From Dryocosmus kuriphilus (lineage: Eukaryota; Arthropoda; Insecta; Hymenoptera; Cynipidae): 64,000 bases of DNA. Under the pieces are notes generated by a model that saw only the letters and a list, made by a program, of their open reading frames with translations, ran no database searches and had not been told where the DNA came from. A program made the translations under genes and the position numbers. The stretch lies in assembly GCA_038277395.1 (NCBI GenBank), contig CM076196.1, forward strand, positions 26,667,260-26,731,259, in the 5' to 3' direction. Shown piece by piece: positions 47,601-58,380 of this stretch (within the stretch, counting starts at the first letter, position 1; each line of letters begins with the position of its first letter).

Positions 47601-48999
47601 AAAGGCAAATGAGCTTCGGTAATTTTTTAGTCTTTCAAAAAACGCTAATGCGTGTAATAAATACGTCGAAAATCCACGGCAGCTTCATTAGTCTGAGCCG
47701 CAGACTGCGGATCGCGGTTTTTCTTTCATCTATTTTTACCACGCAGAGGCGTGCGGGTGCAGACGATACGTCTTTTAACTTGAACAAAACCCCCGAAATA
47801 TTGTTGAATCCGTAAATCAACGGTTTTAGAGTCCGTCTCGGAAATCCGTTGAAAACTAACAGCCGGGTCCTTTTAACAAATAACGCCAGCTGATGCCATT
47901 TTACTATTTTTTTTTTTTCTTTCAGATAAAATTCTCATAAGTTTCTTTCAGTGAAAATGCTCGTAAGTATCAATTAGTTGTTTACATTTTTAAGTTTTCT
48001 GAAAAAAAAAAAAAAAATGAAAAAGCCATCTGAAGTGTGTCATTCGGAATGGAAATTTGGTCGGATTGATTCGGACTGGAATTTCGATTTGACTCGGATT
48101 GAGTCGGATTAATTCTCAACCAATTTGCATCGAACGGGATTGAAAACGTTTTTGGGATTGGTTCGGACTGAATCGGATTCTTTCGGAAATATCCGGCATA
48201 ATTCGGATTGGCTCGGATTGGCACGGATATGATTCCTATCCGATATTTTCGCCAGGGAATATTACTGTTAAATGGTTTGCCCAGAGGCACAGTGAGGAAA
48301 AAAAAGTTTCCGCGTACAAATCAATTTTTAGCATATTATCCGATTTTAAGATTTATTTAAAAAAAGAAAAAGCTTAGAAACTTTCAAACAAAATGACACC
48401 GATTTTTGAAAAAATTAAAAAAAAATTTTTTATATAACTTTTCAAATTTTTTTGTTTTTAAACTTTTCTGAAGTTTAATTTTTTTGAGATTGTCAGATAT
48501 ATTAGAAAAGGTCTTTTGAAGTCTTGTGAAGTCTCTGAAGTCTTTTAAAGAAGAAAAACTATTACGAACTATCTTGCAATAATTTTCAATGGTTACAAAT
48601 TAATTTTAAAAATTGTATAATGTTAAAACAAATTAATGAGCAAAAATAAAAAAAATAAAAATAAATAAAAATAAATTTTTAATTTTTAAATTTAAATTTA
48701 AAATGATTAATAATTAATAAAAAGTAAATAAAAAAAAATAAATAAATAATTTATTTATTAATTTTAATTTAATTTTAATTTTTAATTTTTAAAACTTTTT
48801 GTGGATTCGCGGCGTTCAACTCATTAAAATCCATAGTTTTGGTACAAAATCGGAGAAAAATTAATGCTCGGTAACAACCAATTGAAAAAAGATGTTTTTT
48901 AAATTGTTTAAACAATTTTTATAAACAAATGCACAGTTTGAATATTTTGTAATGAATAAACTGAACTTTCCAGAATTCTCTGGTCTGTACCAATCCTGA
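47601..48999. other. Gene-free stretch with ATTCGGATTGG words
   Basis: 48040-48240 is a degenerate repeat of GATTCGGATTGG-like words. 48600-48790 is almost pure A/T. No gene is recognised. Confidence 0.45.
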
Positions 49000-49656
49000 A
49001 AATTCCTCGAATTTTGTTAAATTCCTTAAAAAGTTTGAAATCCTCGGAGATCTTTTAAAATCCCTTGATCTTGTGAAATCCTTCAAAACCCTTCTAAAAA
49101 TTTTTCCTGAAATCTTTGAAATTCTCTTAAATTTTGTGGTTGCAATCCCTATAAATCCGTTAGAACCTTTCAAATTTGAAAAAAAAATTTTTTTAAATCC
49201 CTTGGTGTCTTTAAAAATTCTATAAATTACCTTTAAGCCCCTTGAACTACTTAAATTTCTTCTAGAAACCCTTGAAATCTTTTTAAATTTATTAACAATT
49301 AATATCTTTAAAAATCCTATGAAATCTTTTAAATCTTATAGAAAATTCTTTTAAAATTTGTGAGATTTGGATTTATTAAAAGTCTTATTTCTTTGCAATC
49401 CTAAAAATTTCTTTGAAATTGTTTTTCCTTATAAAGTTTGAAATCCTCGGAAATCCTATAAAATCCCTGATCTTGTGATCTTTGAAATTCTCTTAAATTT
49501 TGTCGTTTTGAAATCCCTTAAAATCTTTAGAAACCTTTAAATCTTATGAAATTCCTTGAAATTTTTTTAATCCTCGGAAACCCTGTAAAATCCCTAATCT
49601 TGTGAAATCCTTCAAATCCCTTGTAAAATTTTTTCCTGACATCTTTGAAATTCTCT
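49000..49656. repeat. Short-word satellite, GAAATCC type
   Basis: Words such as TTGAAATCCCTT and CTTGTGAAATCCTTCAAA recur irregularly, the same family as 38330-39650 and 61080-64000. Confidence 0.75.
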
Positions 49657-50134
49657 AAAATTACCATGATCAATCATTGGACACAAAGATGATTATTAGT
49701 GTGGTAATTGTTTCATGACATCTTTATTCATGGAAAGATACCTTTTTTGACTGACCCAATTATTAATTGTTCAAAAGATAATTTTTTTTGGCAATTAGGG
49801 TCTAAATTTAATAAGCATATACCTATAAGCTATAGGCATACGTTTAGTGTGGTAAATTTTAACCATAGTGTAGATATTATTATTAAATCATTTTTAAATT
49901 CACTACATGCAATGTAACCCAAGAGCATGCGCAAAATGAAGTATGTCTCGGAGATTTTACACTGATAGTTGAATTTTACAACAGGAACGTAAAATTATAC
50001 TGTCTGAAAGTAACGTTAAGGGGATTTTCATCTCTGGATGTAATTTTAAACTATCCCATTAATTTTACACCATTTCAGTAATATTACCACATTAGTCAGC
50101 GTTATCTTTATGTTCCCTGATCAATGTGGTAATT
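49657..50134. mobile_element. MITE-like element with about 50-bp imperfect terminal inverted repeats
   Basis: The left end AATTACCATGATCAATCATT ... TTAGTGTGGTAATT (49659 to about 49709) is an imperfect inverse of the right end TTACCACATTAGTCAG ... CTGATCAATGTGGTAATT (about 50086-50134). Each arm also starts and ends with TTACCA/TGGTAA. The interior encodes nothing recognisable. It lies in GAAATCC satellite. Confidence 0.55.
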
Positions 50135-51000
50135 TCCAACCACTTTTATTTACAGTGCACCTAGTTTAAGAAAAAATTTAAGTTTCTTCTCTCTACAGCA
50201 TACCATTCAGGTCATGTGCATACACAAAAATCTGAAATTCAAAATTGCATATTGGAAAAAAGAGAAGCTGAGAAGTCCTCAGTGATGTTTTACGTCCGGG
50301 ATGAGAAACGGTATTATGTAATGTAAGACAACACTTCCAGACAATTTCAAATTTAATTGTGATACGTAATCAATTATGTAATCATAGACTTTATGTGCTA
50401 AGCAGAGAAAAACCAAAAAGCCAACATCTGATCAGTACTCAACCCTGAAAAGAAAATTTTGTAAAGAAATCCAGATAATATGTAACAAGCAGTCATTGAA
50501 GCAGGTAAAAAATTAAAATTTTGATTTAAAATTTGGAAGGATTTTTGGACATAAGGTACAAGCCATCCTGGCAAGGATTGAGTAAAATTGTATGTTTTAT
50601 AAACTGTCACATTGTCACGACAGAAGAAGTCGCAAGACAAGAATGAAGTCGAAAATTACTATTAACTATATTTTGAAACACAATCTTTTCTGGGCGTGAT
50701 ATTTGAAGTAGAACCCATTCAAACCTAATATCATATCCTCTTTCATTCACCCTGCCTAGAGTAATATTTTTTTCTCCTGCCGTTACTTTTCTTTCTAAGC
50801 AAAAATATATGTAGAGGCGTTTTCATAAAACGATATCTCGTTGAAACGAAAGTTATAAACTCTTTTCACTGTGACACGAAGTCTCATATCCATTTTCTTG
50901 CTAAAAGCTCTTTTCAGTTCACGTTCGCAAATTTGACATTCGCCTCTACTGAATAGAGTATATTTGTTGACTCGTTTTTGTAAGATTTTAACTTAAAATC
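50135..51000. other. Gene-free flank left of the recombinase element
   Basis: Apparently unique sequence; no family motif in the short frames. Confidence 0.4.
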
Positions 51001-51018
51001 TAATTACAGGGATGCTAC
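51001..51018 (+). repeat. Left end of the recombinase element: TAATTA plus 12-bp terminal inverted repeat
   Basis: TAATTA (51001-51006) followed by CAGGGATGCTAC (51007-51018). The right end, 59576-59593, is the exact reverse complement. TAATTA is a palindrome, so it can be read as a 6-bp direct repeat flanking the element or as part of the inverted repeat. Confidence 0.75.
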
Positions 51019-51324
51019 CGGTTCAGTAGTTCAATTTTAGGGGAAAAAGGGGATTTTTTATGGTGTCAAAGGATTGCTTTATTAATTAATACAATATTTT
51101 TAATAATGATTTATATTGTAATATGCGGAACTTCTTATACGTAATATTTGCACATATAGTATTGAAAAAAAATGTTTAATTCCACCAAAACGACCGATTC
51201 TAATCAACAGAAAGTTTCCTCTTTTTACTTCATATAGCAGACTTAATTCTGATTTTTTTTCCCATTTTTTTTTTTGCAATTGCTCTACCTTGTTTTGTTT
51301 GTCTTTTTCTTTAGTACACAAATT

Positions 51325-51361
51325 TTATAAGCTCTTCATAAGTTCCTGAACCGCGACGCCT
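51325..51361 (-). pseudogene. 3' end of the interrupted coiled-coil protein gene
   Basis: It continues the frame broken at 55427: after the shared CGCCT duplication the codons read VAVQELMKSL, then TAA at 51325-51327. See the entry at 55427-55823. Confidence 0.8.
51357..51361 (+). repeat. 5-bp target duplication CGCCT, left of Transib
   Basis: CGCCT is repeated exactly at 55427-55431. A GC-rich 5-bp duplication is the known signature of Transib. Confidence 0.92.
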
Positions 51362-52028
51362 CACAGTGGGACGGATTAGGAATCTACTGTTCATAATCCA
51401 CTACAGGCTACAATTCTTAACCGATTTTAATGAACTTTTTTTAGAAATGTTCAGCATTAGATGCTTCAGAACGACTTCAGGCCGGATTTTTTAATTTCGT
51501 TCTTTGGGCTTTATTATTTAAACAAATATTGCGTAAAAAAAGGCCATTTCGACAATATTATTTTTTATCTCTTAGTAAAAGACAAAAATAAACTCGCTAT
51601 GCATCAGAATTAATGCAGGTTCACTTAAGGAACATAAATATTTAGTTACAGAATAATCCTAAATGTTATAAACAAATGATATAAACAATTACATTTTTGC
51701 AGTGCTCAGCTGTTTAAAAAAAATGTCTTTCAACTAAAAACGATGTAATTCTCTGCAAAATTAATGTTTAAAAGGAAAAATGTTAAATATAAACAATTAC
51801 TATTGTTATAAATAATTTATTAAACAAATAATCAATTTTTCAAATTTTGACAGTTATATTTTTTTTGTGGAAACATTTTAAAACTGTCTAGAAAGTGCCT
51901 TAATTTTAATCATTCAATATGTGTTATTGTTATTAACAAATATTGTAAACAAATTCAGAAAGTAGGTATTTCTCTTCAAAATTTTTTTCTTCTAAATCAT
52001 ATTACATACAATTGAATAGTGATCGATC
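51362..52028 (+). repeat. Left terminal inverted repeat of Transib
   Basis: Reverse complement of 54759-55426 with scattered substitutions, ending inside near TAGTGATCGATC. It is far longer than the short repeats usual for the family. Confidence 0.9.
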
Positions 52029-52342
52029 TGGAGGAAAATATGTTATTCACTTTTTTTTGTTATTTTTAATAACAAATATTAGTAACAAATTAAAAAAAAA
52101 GACATTTTCTCTCTCAGAAAAAGTTTTATATTTTAACTCAGTCATGTGGTACAAAACTGCCTAGTATTCATCTATGAGGAAAATGTTTTATAATCTTTAA
52201 TTTGATTTTTTTAATAACAAATGTTAGCAACAGATTCAAAAACCAGACATTTTCTTTTAAAAAGAAAATTATTTTTCCACTAAATCAAGTGGTGGAACAT
52301 CTAAAATATTTTAACACTGATCTTATATGACCAAGTCCTTTT

Positions 52343-54335
52343 TCACTCAGTTTCATTGGACTGAGCTTTTAAGTGAAATTTTTCTGAGGATTCAATAATT
52401 TCAGGATCAAGTTCTGTTTCGTGCTTTTCCCACTCTTGTCTTAAATCAGCAATGTACATATCAGAAGACTCGAATAATTTGTGAATTAGATCTACCATTG
52501 CCACTAGTCGAGAATGTTTTCGTGTATGGAATTGACGGATGCGCTTAACGTCTTTATTTCGGGCTTCAGCAGCTTCTTCTGAATATTGCCCAATTGGTAG
52601 AAGAAAACAGCTGCATAACTTTACCCCCGTGCAACAAAATTTTGTGTACTGTTGGAGGCATAAAGTACCAGGGATACAATCTAACGTATAATTCTGCTGT
52701 TTCATAGGCAAACTCGTTAAAGAAATCAGGAGATATTTTTTTGCTACTTGCCAGCATTTGTAAAATTTGACTGAATCTCTTAATTAATTCTTGATCAATT
52801 CCCGTTATTTCTGCTGTTTCTTCTACATTTCCAAAGAATCTGCGCGCAGTATTTCCAGTATTTGAGTTTCCTGATCCATGCTTCGGTTTGTCTATTATTA
52901 AGCCTGTTCTATCTTTAAAATCCCTACATATTCGTTTCTGTGCATTTTTTTTCAGCTCTTTCTGTTCATTTGTAATTGCTGATCTTTTACAGAATCCCAA
53001 TCGATAGGCAATGTGTAAAATACATTCCATAAATCTTATCCAAGCGTGCAAAGTGGAAAGACCAAATGACAAGTTGGAAACATTTACTGCATTCTGACTG
53101 ACACGCTTTAAGTTATTCATCTCACTGGGTTTAGCACCACAAATGTAGCAGTTTGCAGTCGCTGGAGTATCAGTGAGAGAGTGACAAACCTTTCCATCTA
53201 CCATTGTCAACTTCATGTCAACTTTGACTATATATTTGCCATTGGGAGTACTGACTTCTGTTGGTTTTAATTTTGCAATTTGATTTTGGATATGTTCTAT
53301 TTCGCCTTTCGTTTTTTCTTTTGTTTCCTTAGCAAATGTGACAAGAAGCGGTATGCAGCGTTTAGGAGATGCAGGATGAATATTCTTCCAAACAACTTTT
53401 CCTGTACTTTTACTTGTCAGACACAATGGTACCATCGAGGCTGTAAAAATAGTCTCATCTGATGAATCTCCATCTGAAAATCTCTGACTGTATGTTGCTT
53501 GATCTGAAGCTCCATCGCAACCATACTTTATTTCTAATTCCATATCACACACTTTACTTCTTTTCTCTATATCTGGAAGAGTTATACTTGGAGATTTTAA
53601 AAGTCGCCCGATTAAGTGATCGACAGATGATTGCAAATTAACACGTGCCTCTGTTTCTGTTATATGTACCTGTGGAGGGTGACAATCTTTCTTTGCTTCA
53701 CTAATCGTATAATAAGATGGATAAATATCGGCATTTCTTTCTTTTGCCTGTAGATGAATGAGACTATATTGAAATTTAGATAATTTCACATCTTCCATTA
53801 AAGCCAAGGTTTCTTCTTCAGAATACGGTCTCATTTCTGATTTACTTATGTTTGCGGCACTTTCGGAATCATTAGCTGCAGTACGCAATAATCTTACTAT
53901 GGCATTGGCTGTACTTTTTCTCCCAGTATTTCTTAGTAGTCAAAAAAATGCTTCTTCAATTTCTGAAGGTGAATAATTGTCTTCAATTGCTATTAATTTG
54001 CGCCTCTTTGTTGACACTGAAGCGTTTTCAAAATCAATCTCATTACTTTTTCTTCCTGGTATTTTTTTCAATTCTGAAAATTCTACTACAAAGTCAGAAC
54101 TTAACCATTCCGCGAACTTTTTTTCGAACCTGCTCTTAATATTATTCGGTCGTATCCATTTTTTATGAAAACTAGGGAGAAAATATCGAGTTAGTTGTGT
54201 TCTAACTATATCCAAATGATCATCACTGAGACTGTGGTCAATTCTCAAGAAATTTAGCAAAATTTCTATGTCGTTGGTGGCATTGTCTATAAGAAAGTCA
54301 CAGAGCACTTTCTTAGATACTTTAAATGAATCCAT
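52343..54335 (-). pseudogene. Transib (RAG1-like) transposase, nonsense codon and frameshift
   Basis: It reads from ATG at 54335. The N-terminal part (131 codons) ends at TGA 53940-53942, after which the same frame continues (LLRNTGRKSTANA) to 52566. Core features are EEETLALMEDVKLSKFQYSL, DIYPSYYTISEAKKDCHPPQ, the first catalytic aspartate in KYGCDGASDQATY, the second in MKLTMVDGKVC, a Zn site starting CYICG, and the glutamate in FAYETAELYVRLYPW, which aligns with RAG1 E962. Near 52600-52612 the frame shifts and the C-terminus (LLPIGQYSEEAAEARNKD) continues to 52343. Total about 660 residues, the normal size. The enzyme would cut at CACAGTG ends by DDE chemistry; this copy cannot. Confidence 0.93.
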
Positions 54336-54758
54336 GTTTATATATATATATATTTATATATAATGATAATAATGAATAATAATAACTTATACAAACCTGC
54401 TTATATCATCGATCCGAAGCTAACTCGCATATGGTCGTATAAAGGCAATTTTGTCCGAAATAATTACTTTTACTTATAACAGAAGGAAATGATTTCTCTT
54501 GTGAGAAATAGAAAAACGTCATCCACCTAGTGGAGAAAATCTGAACCAAGGCCAAGTATTTCATTCCACAATGCACGACATAAAAAATTGCGATATTGAA
54601 TTGCTTCCTTGCAAAACATACTTATACGTTTTGAAGCTTACATCTAAACATTTGTTATTCAATATCTATTGTTAATTTCATTAAAAAATTATATAAACAA
54701 ATAGCTATTACCGAAATTTTTTTACATTTGTTAATAAAAGTATTAATATAAAGCTTAT

Positions 54759-55426
54759 GATCGATCACTATTCAATTGTATGTAACCTGATTTAATAAAA
54801 AAAATTTTTGAAGAGAAATACCTAATTTCTGAATTTGTTTACAATATTTGTTAATAACAATAACAAATATTAAATGATTAAAATTAAGGCACTTTCTAGA
54901 CAGTTTTAAAATGGTTCCACAAAAAAAATATGACTGTCAAAAATTGAAAAATTGATTATTTGTTTAATAAATTATTTATAACAATAGTAATTGTTTATAT
55001 TCAACATTTTTCCTTTTAAACATTAATTTTGCAGAGAATTGCATCGATTTTAGTTGAAAGAAATTTTTTTTAAACAGCTGAGCACTGCAAAAATTTAATT
55101 GTTTATATCATTTGTTTATAACAATTAGGATTATTATGTAACTGAATATTTATGTTCCTTAAGTGCACCTGCATTAATTCTCATGCATATCGAGTTTATT
55201 TATGTCTTTTACTAAGAGATAAAAAATAATATTGTCGAAATGGCCTTTTTTTTACGCACTATTTGTTTAAATAATAAAGCCCACAGAACGAAATTGAAAA
55301 ATCCGGCCTGAAGTCGTTCTGAAGCATCTTATTCTGAACATTTCTAAGAAAAATTCACTAAAATCGGTTAAGAATTGTAGCCTGTAGTGGATTATGAACA
55401 GTAAATTCCTAATCCGTCCCACTGTG
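54759..55426 (+). repeat. Right terminal inverted repeat of Transib
   Basis: Partner of 51362-52028, ending outside in CCGTCCCACTGTG. Confidence 0.9.
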
Positions 55427-55431
55427 CGCCT
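55427..55431 (+). repeat. 5-bp target duplication CGCCT, right of Transib
   Basis: Partner of 51357-51361. Confidence 0.92.
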
Positions 55432-55823
55432 GTTGGATCTTTACCTATCACACTTTTCAAAGTTTTTTGTATTGCCTCAGAATTTTTGGTAGCTTCAGCA
55501 TAGGCTTTATCAGCATTTTGTAGATCAGTCTCTAAAGTTAGAATGTCCTTTTTCTCCTCAGTAATACTAGCTAATAACACCTCTTCTTTTTCACGTTGTT
55601 CTGCTTCGGCAGCCTGCTTAGCAAGATTTTCTGAGTCAAGCCGCTTTTTTTCTTCTAAATATGCTAAGTATGATTGACGAGCATGTCGCGCACGTTTTAA
55701 CAGATCATTTGTTATTGGTACTTTGTGAATTTGAAAGCCATATTGCTTTAAGCCATCAACAATTGCTAGTTTAGCGTTAAGTGTTCGCTTAATCATATTC
55801 GAATTTTTATCCGCAAAAAGCAT
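55427..55823 (-). pseudogene. Coiled-coil companion protein of the recombinase element, split by Transib
   Basis: ATG at 55823 opens MLFADKNSNMIKRTLNAKLA. Then come GLKQYGFQIHKVPITNDLLK and ARQSYLAYLEEKKR, followed by a long charged coiled coil (LAKQAAEAEQREKEEVLL to LQNADKAYAEATKNSE). At GKDPTG the Transib intervenes; the frame resumes at 51356 and stops after 10 codons, giving about 142 residues. Function is unknown; similar charged coiled-coil proteins occur in invertebrate transposon-like genes (recognition by texture only). A TAG lies in frame 12 bases before the ATG, so the start is likely right unless an upstream exon exists. Confidence 0.7.
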
Positions 55824-56196
55824 GTAAAGTCCCTATAATACCCCCTAAAAAAATAAGCATTATAGACTCTTTTATCGACGCGTGCTGCTAGTGATTTCAT
55901 ACAATCGCACACGTATGAATAATTCCACAGTTTTCTTTGTATGTGCAGTGGAATAATGGGTATGTGTGTGAACACACACAAGAAAGTTTTATTCACGTGC
56001 ATCAGTTCCCGCTAGTACTGTATAGAGCGCGCTGTTACCACTGTTACCAACTTCCATATCATGCTTAAAACTTGTTGACTTTTTATCATTGAACATAACC
56101 TAACATATGTTGACGTATGTAAAGTTTTGCAATCTCGGTGTGCGGATATAATATTGTTGGTGTCAAATTTTCGATCGAAATCGAGGAAACAAAAAA
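55824..56196. promoter_or_regulatory. Shared intergenic region of the divergent gene pair
   Basis: 373 bases separate the two start codons. They contain CACACGTATG and TGTGTGAACACACACA words and no obvious TATA box. The divergent arrangement suggests common control of recombinase and companion; this is inference. Confidence 0.4.
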
Positions 56197-56607
56197 ATGC
56201 AGAATCCGGAAATTTCTATTCCGCTGCATATTCTGCAAGAAGCAAAACATGTTACTTCGAACTTACTGCCACGAAAGTCGAAAGACATATATACAAAGCA
56301 GTATGAGAAATACAACTCATGGAAAAAAGAAAACGACATCCAAATTACAAACGAAGATGTCTTGCTCGCATATTTTAGTCAATTAAGCAAAAAATACGCG
56401 CCATCTTCATTGTGGACATTTCACTCGATGTTAAAAATTAAACTTTTAAATGAAGAAAAACTTACAATTGATAAATATCATCAGCTAGAAACTTTTATGC
56501 GAAACAACAGCACCGGTTTCAGAGCAACCAAATCCAAAGTTTTCAAGGCCGAAGACGTGACAAAGTTTTTACACGAAGCAGACGACAATGTCTATTTATT
56601 GACTAAG
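56197..56607 (+). CDS. Tyrosine recombinase, exon 1 (core-binding domain)
   Basis: ATG at 56197 starts MQNPEISIPLHILQEAKHVT. The exon encodes the SAM-like N-terminal DNA-binding domain of tyrosine recombinases: LPRKSKDIYTKQYEKYNSWK, a helix ending in LLAYFSQLSKKYAPSSLWTF, and a link with RATKSKVFKAEDVTKFLHEA. It ends in phase 0 at ACTAAG/GTAAGC. With exons 2 and 3 the product has 350 residues, normal for the family. No stop or frameshift interrupts it. Confidence 0.85.
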
Positions 56608-56857
56608 GTAAGCAAAAATTAATTACAAATTTCTAAACAAATGACCTCAATAATTTAATGTCTGAATAATAAAACCAAAAATACACACATATAATTTTAA
56701 TCAATATGATAATTTTTCTGAAAAATTGTTAAACAATCATAAAATATTTAGTTTTCAATATTTAAATATTGTCAGGATAATGTCATATACATATAAAAAC
56801 ATTACGTACAAATAAAACATAAATAATAATATTAATAAAATAATTATTTAATTTCAG

Positions 56858-57091
56858 GTCGTAGCAATTTGTGGTATTTACGGAGCTGTACGCGGCTGTG
56901 AATTGAAAGATATGAAAGTCGAAAATGTCAAAGAAGAAGGACAATTAATTGTGATTGATATTCCTGAATCGAAAACTGAAAAAGGGATCAGAAGATTTGT
57001 TATATCTGAAGTACATGTACCAATTATTCAGAAGTATCGAGCTTTGCGTCCCAGTCACACCAAAACAAACCGATTCTTCTTAAAATACAAG
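56858..57091 (+). CDS. Tyrosine recombinase, exon 2 (first catalytic arginine)
   Basis: After ATTTCAG the exon reads VVAICGIYGAVRGCELKDMK. The arginine in GAVRGCEL is the first of the catalytic R...HxxR...H/W...Y set. The beta-strand pair follows (GQLIVIDIPESKTEKGIRRF), which supplies the catalytic lysine region. The exon closes at TACAAG/GTTGTT. Length 234 bp, phase 0 at both ends. Confidence 0.88.
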
Positions 57092-57285
57092 GTTGTTTTC
57101 AAATTAAAAAAATTTCTTTTTAAGGATCAGATGTTTCAAAATACATTTTTTTAAATTTACGTTATGGATCTTTTTTTCCAATACATCATTTCTTAAATAA
57201 TTAAACAATTTTTTCAACAATAATTTGTATAATTGAAAAGTATACTGTTTTTTTTTTATTTATTTGGAAAATTATTTTGTTACAG

Positions 57286-57693
57286 GGAAAATGTACTGTT
57301 CAACCAGTCGGAGAGAATAAATTCGCAGAAATGCCTAAAGAAATTGCAAGATTCCTGAAACTGGAAGAACCTCATCGATATACTGGCCATGCATACCGCA
57401 GAACTTCAGCCACAATTGTCGCTGATGCAGGAGTGGACATCCGCGTTTTAAAGCAACACGGCGGGTGGACTTCAAATTCTGTCGCCGAAGGTTACGTCGA
57501 AAGATCCATGAAAGCCAAAAAGGATATTGGCAACATCATTTCATCTACAATTGCAAAACCCGAAAAAGAAAAACCTAACATTATAGTAGCGTCCGATGAA
57601 AACAGAAACATGAACGTTAGCCTCCAAAATGAGATAAATGATAAATGGATGCATTTTCATAATTGTAATGTAACTATTCATTGTAACAAGTGA
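57286..57693 (+). CDS. Tyrosine recombinase, exon 3 (HxxR, H/W and tyrosine nucleophile)
   Basis: It enters at TTGTTACAG. HAYRRTSATIVADAG holds the H-x-x-R motif, LKQHGGWTSNSVAEGY holds the second histidine/tryptophan position, and the tyrosine of EGYVERSM is the expected nucleophile. The tail ends with HFHNCNVTIHCNK, a cysteine/asparagine pattern I associate with this insect recombinase group. TGA at 57691-57693. All catalytic residues are present, so the enzyme may be active; the typical reaction is strand exchange through a 3'-phosphotyrosine. Confidence 0.9.
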   Translation, partial: GKCTVQPVGENKFAEMPKEIARFLKLEEPHRYTGHAYRRTSATIVADAGVDIRVLKQHGGWTSNSVAEGYVERSMKAKKDIGNIISSTIAKPEKEKPNIIVASDENRNMNVSLQNEINDKWMHFHNCNVTIHCNK

Positions 57694-58126
57694 CTAAAAT
57701 CAGCGCAAAATTTCATGTAGATTTTTATGAAGATCTATGTTTACTGAGTAACATGTTTATTTTCAAGTCTGTATTTTAAATTCCTTCAAATGTTTAAAAT
57801 GTTATAATCGTTTCTAATTACAAACTTTATCTAAAAAATGGATTTGATCATTGTAATTTTACGTTAATTTTTACCTTTGTCTTTTCTAAAAATCAAAAGA
57901 AATTACGTATAAATTAGTTTTGAAATTCGATTTTAGTGATGAATCATATATTATTTCATCCGTGGAATTTTGTCGTTTATGAAAAACTTTTTAATTCCTT
58001 GTTTATGATGATCGGGTTTATTGTGGATTATTTTGAATTTATTGCGTTTTTCACTGTAATTTTGTAAGAAAGATTGTAAAAAATCAAAGACAATTTTTTC
58101 ATTTTAATTCTACGTTTATCTTAATT
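57694..58126. other. 3' flank of the recombinase gene
   Basis: AT-rich sequence without coding signal; it probably includes the 3' UTR. Confidence 0.4.
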
Positions 58127-58210
58127 CGGGGGGCTTCGCCCCCCGAACCCCCCCGAGAAGGGGCTTCGCCCCTAGACCCCGCCGGGGGGCAAGCCCCCCG
58201 GACCCCCCCT
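58127..58210. repeat. Cluster of GC-rich hairpins (GGGGCTTCGCCCC type)
   Basis: Within very AT-rich DNA, 84 bases hold GGGGGGCTTCGCCCCCC (58128-58144), GGGGCTTCGCCCC (58160-58172) and GGGGGGCAAGCCCCCC (58184-58199), each able to fold into a strong hairpin, followed by CCGGACCCCCCCT. Confidence 0.92.
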
Positions 58211-58380
58211 AAATGTATCTTCCGTACGTTTCGGAAGAAAGCCTTTCATCCCGAATTCTCATTTTAATTTAAACTCTTATTTAAGTTTACTATTCATAAC
58301 ATTAATTTCAATTCAATCAAATTCAACATTGGTGAACGTTCATTACAATATTGGGTGCGTGTAAATTTTTGAGGGATGTG

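Larger units (their letters stand above)
51362..55426. mobile_element. Transib transposon, defective copy with 668-bp terminal inverted repeats
   Basis: 4065 bp. Both ends begin with CACAGTGGGACGGATTAGGA, so the outermost seven bases equal the RAG recombination-signal heptamer, as known for Transib. The inverted repeats run 51362-52028 and 54759-55426, with high identity by eye. Between them lies a minus-strand transposase with one nonsense codon and one frameshift. The exact 5-bp duplication shows a clean insertion into the coiled-coil gene. Confidence 0.95.

Noticed and set aside
51362..51410. Complete V(D)J signal (heptamer plus nonamer) at the Transib end
   Set aside because: Only the heptamer CACAGTG is present; nothing like ACAAAAACC is seen 12 or 23 bases inside.
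53280..54168. Plus-strand frames opposite the transposase
   Set aside because: They are shadows of the minus-strand Transib coding region.
55793..56002. Alternative frame with YYRDFTCFLRIK resembling a frame at 58351-58563
   Set aside because: The similarity reflects duplicated leader DNA; both frames end at once and neither has a domain, whereas the other frame carries the coiled-coil protein.
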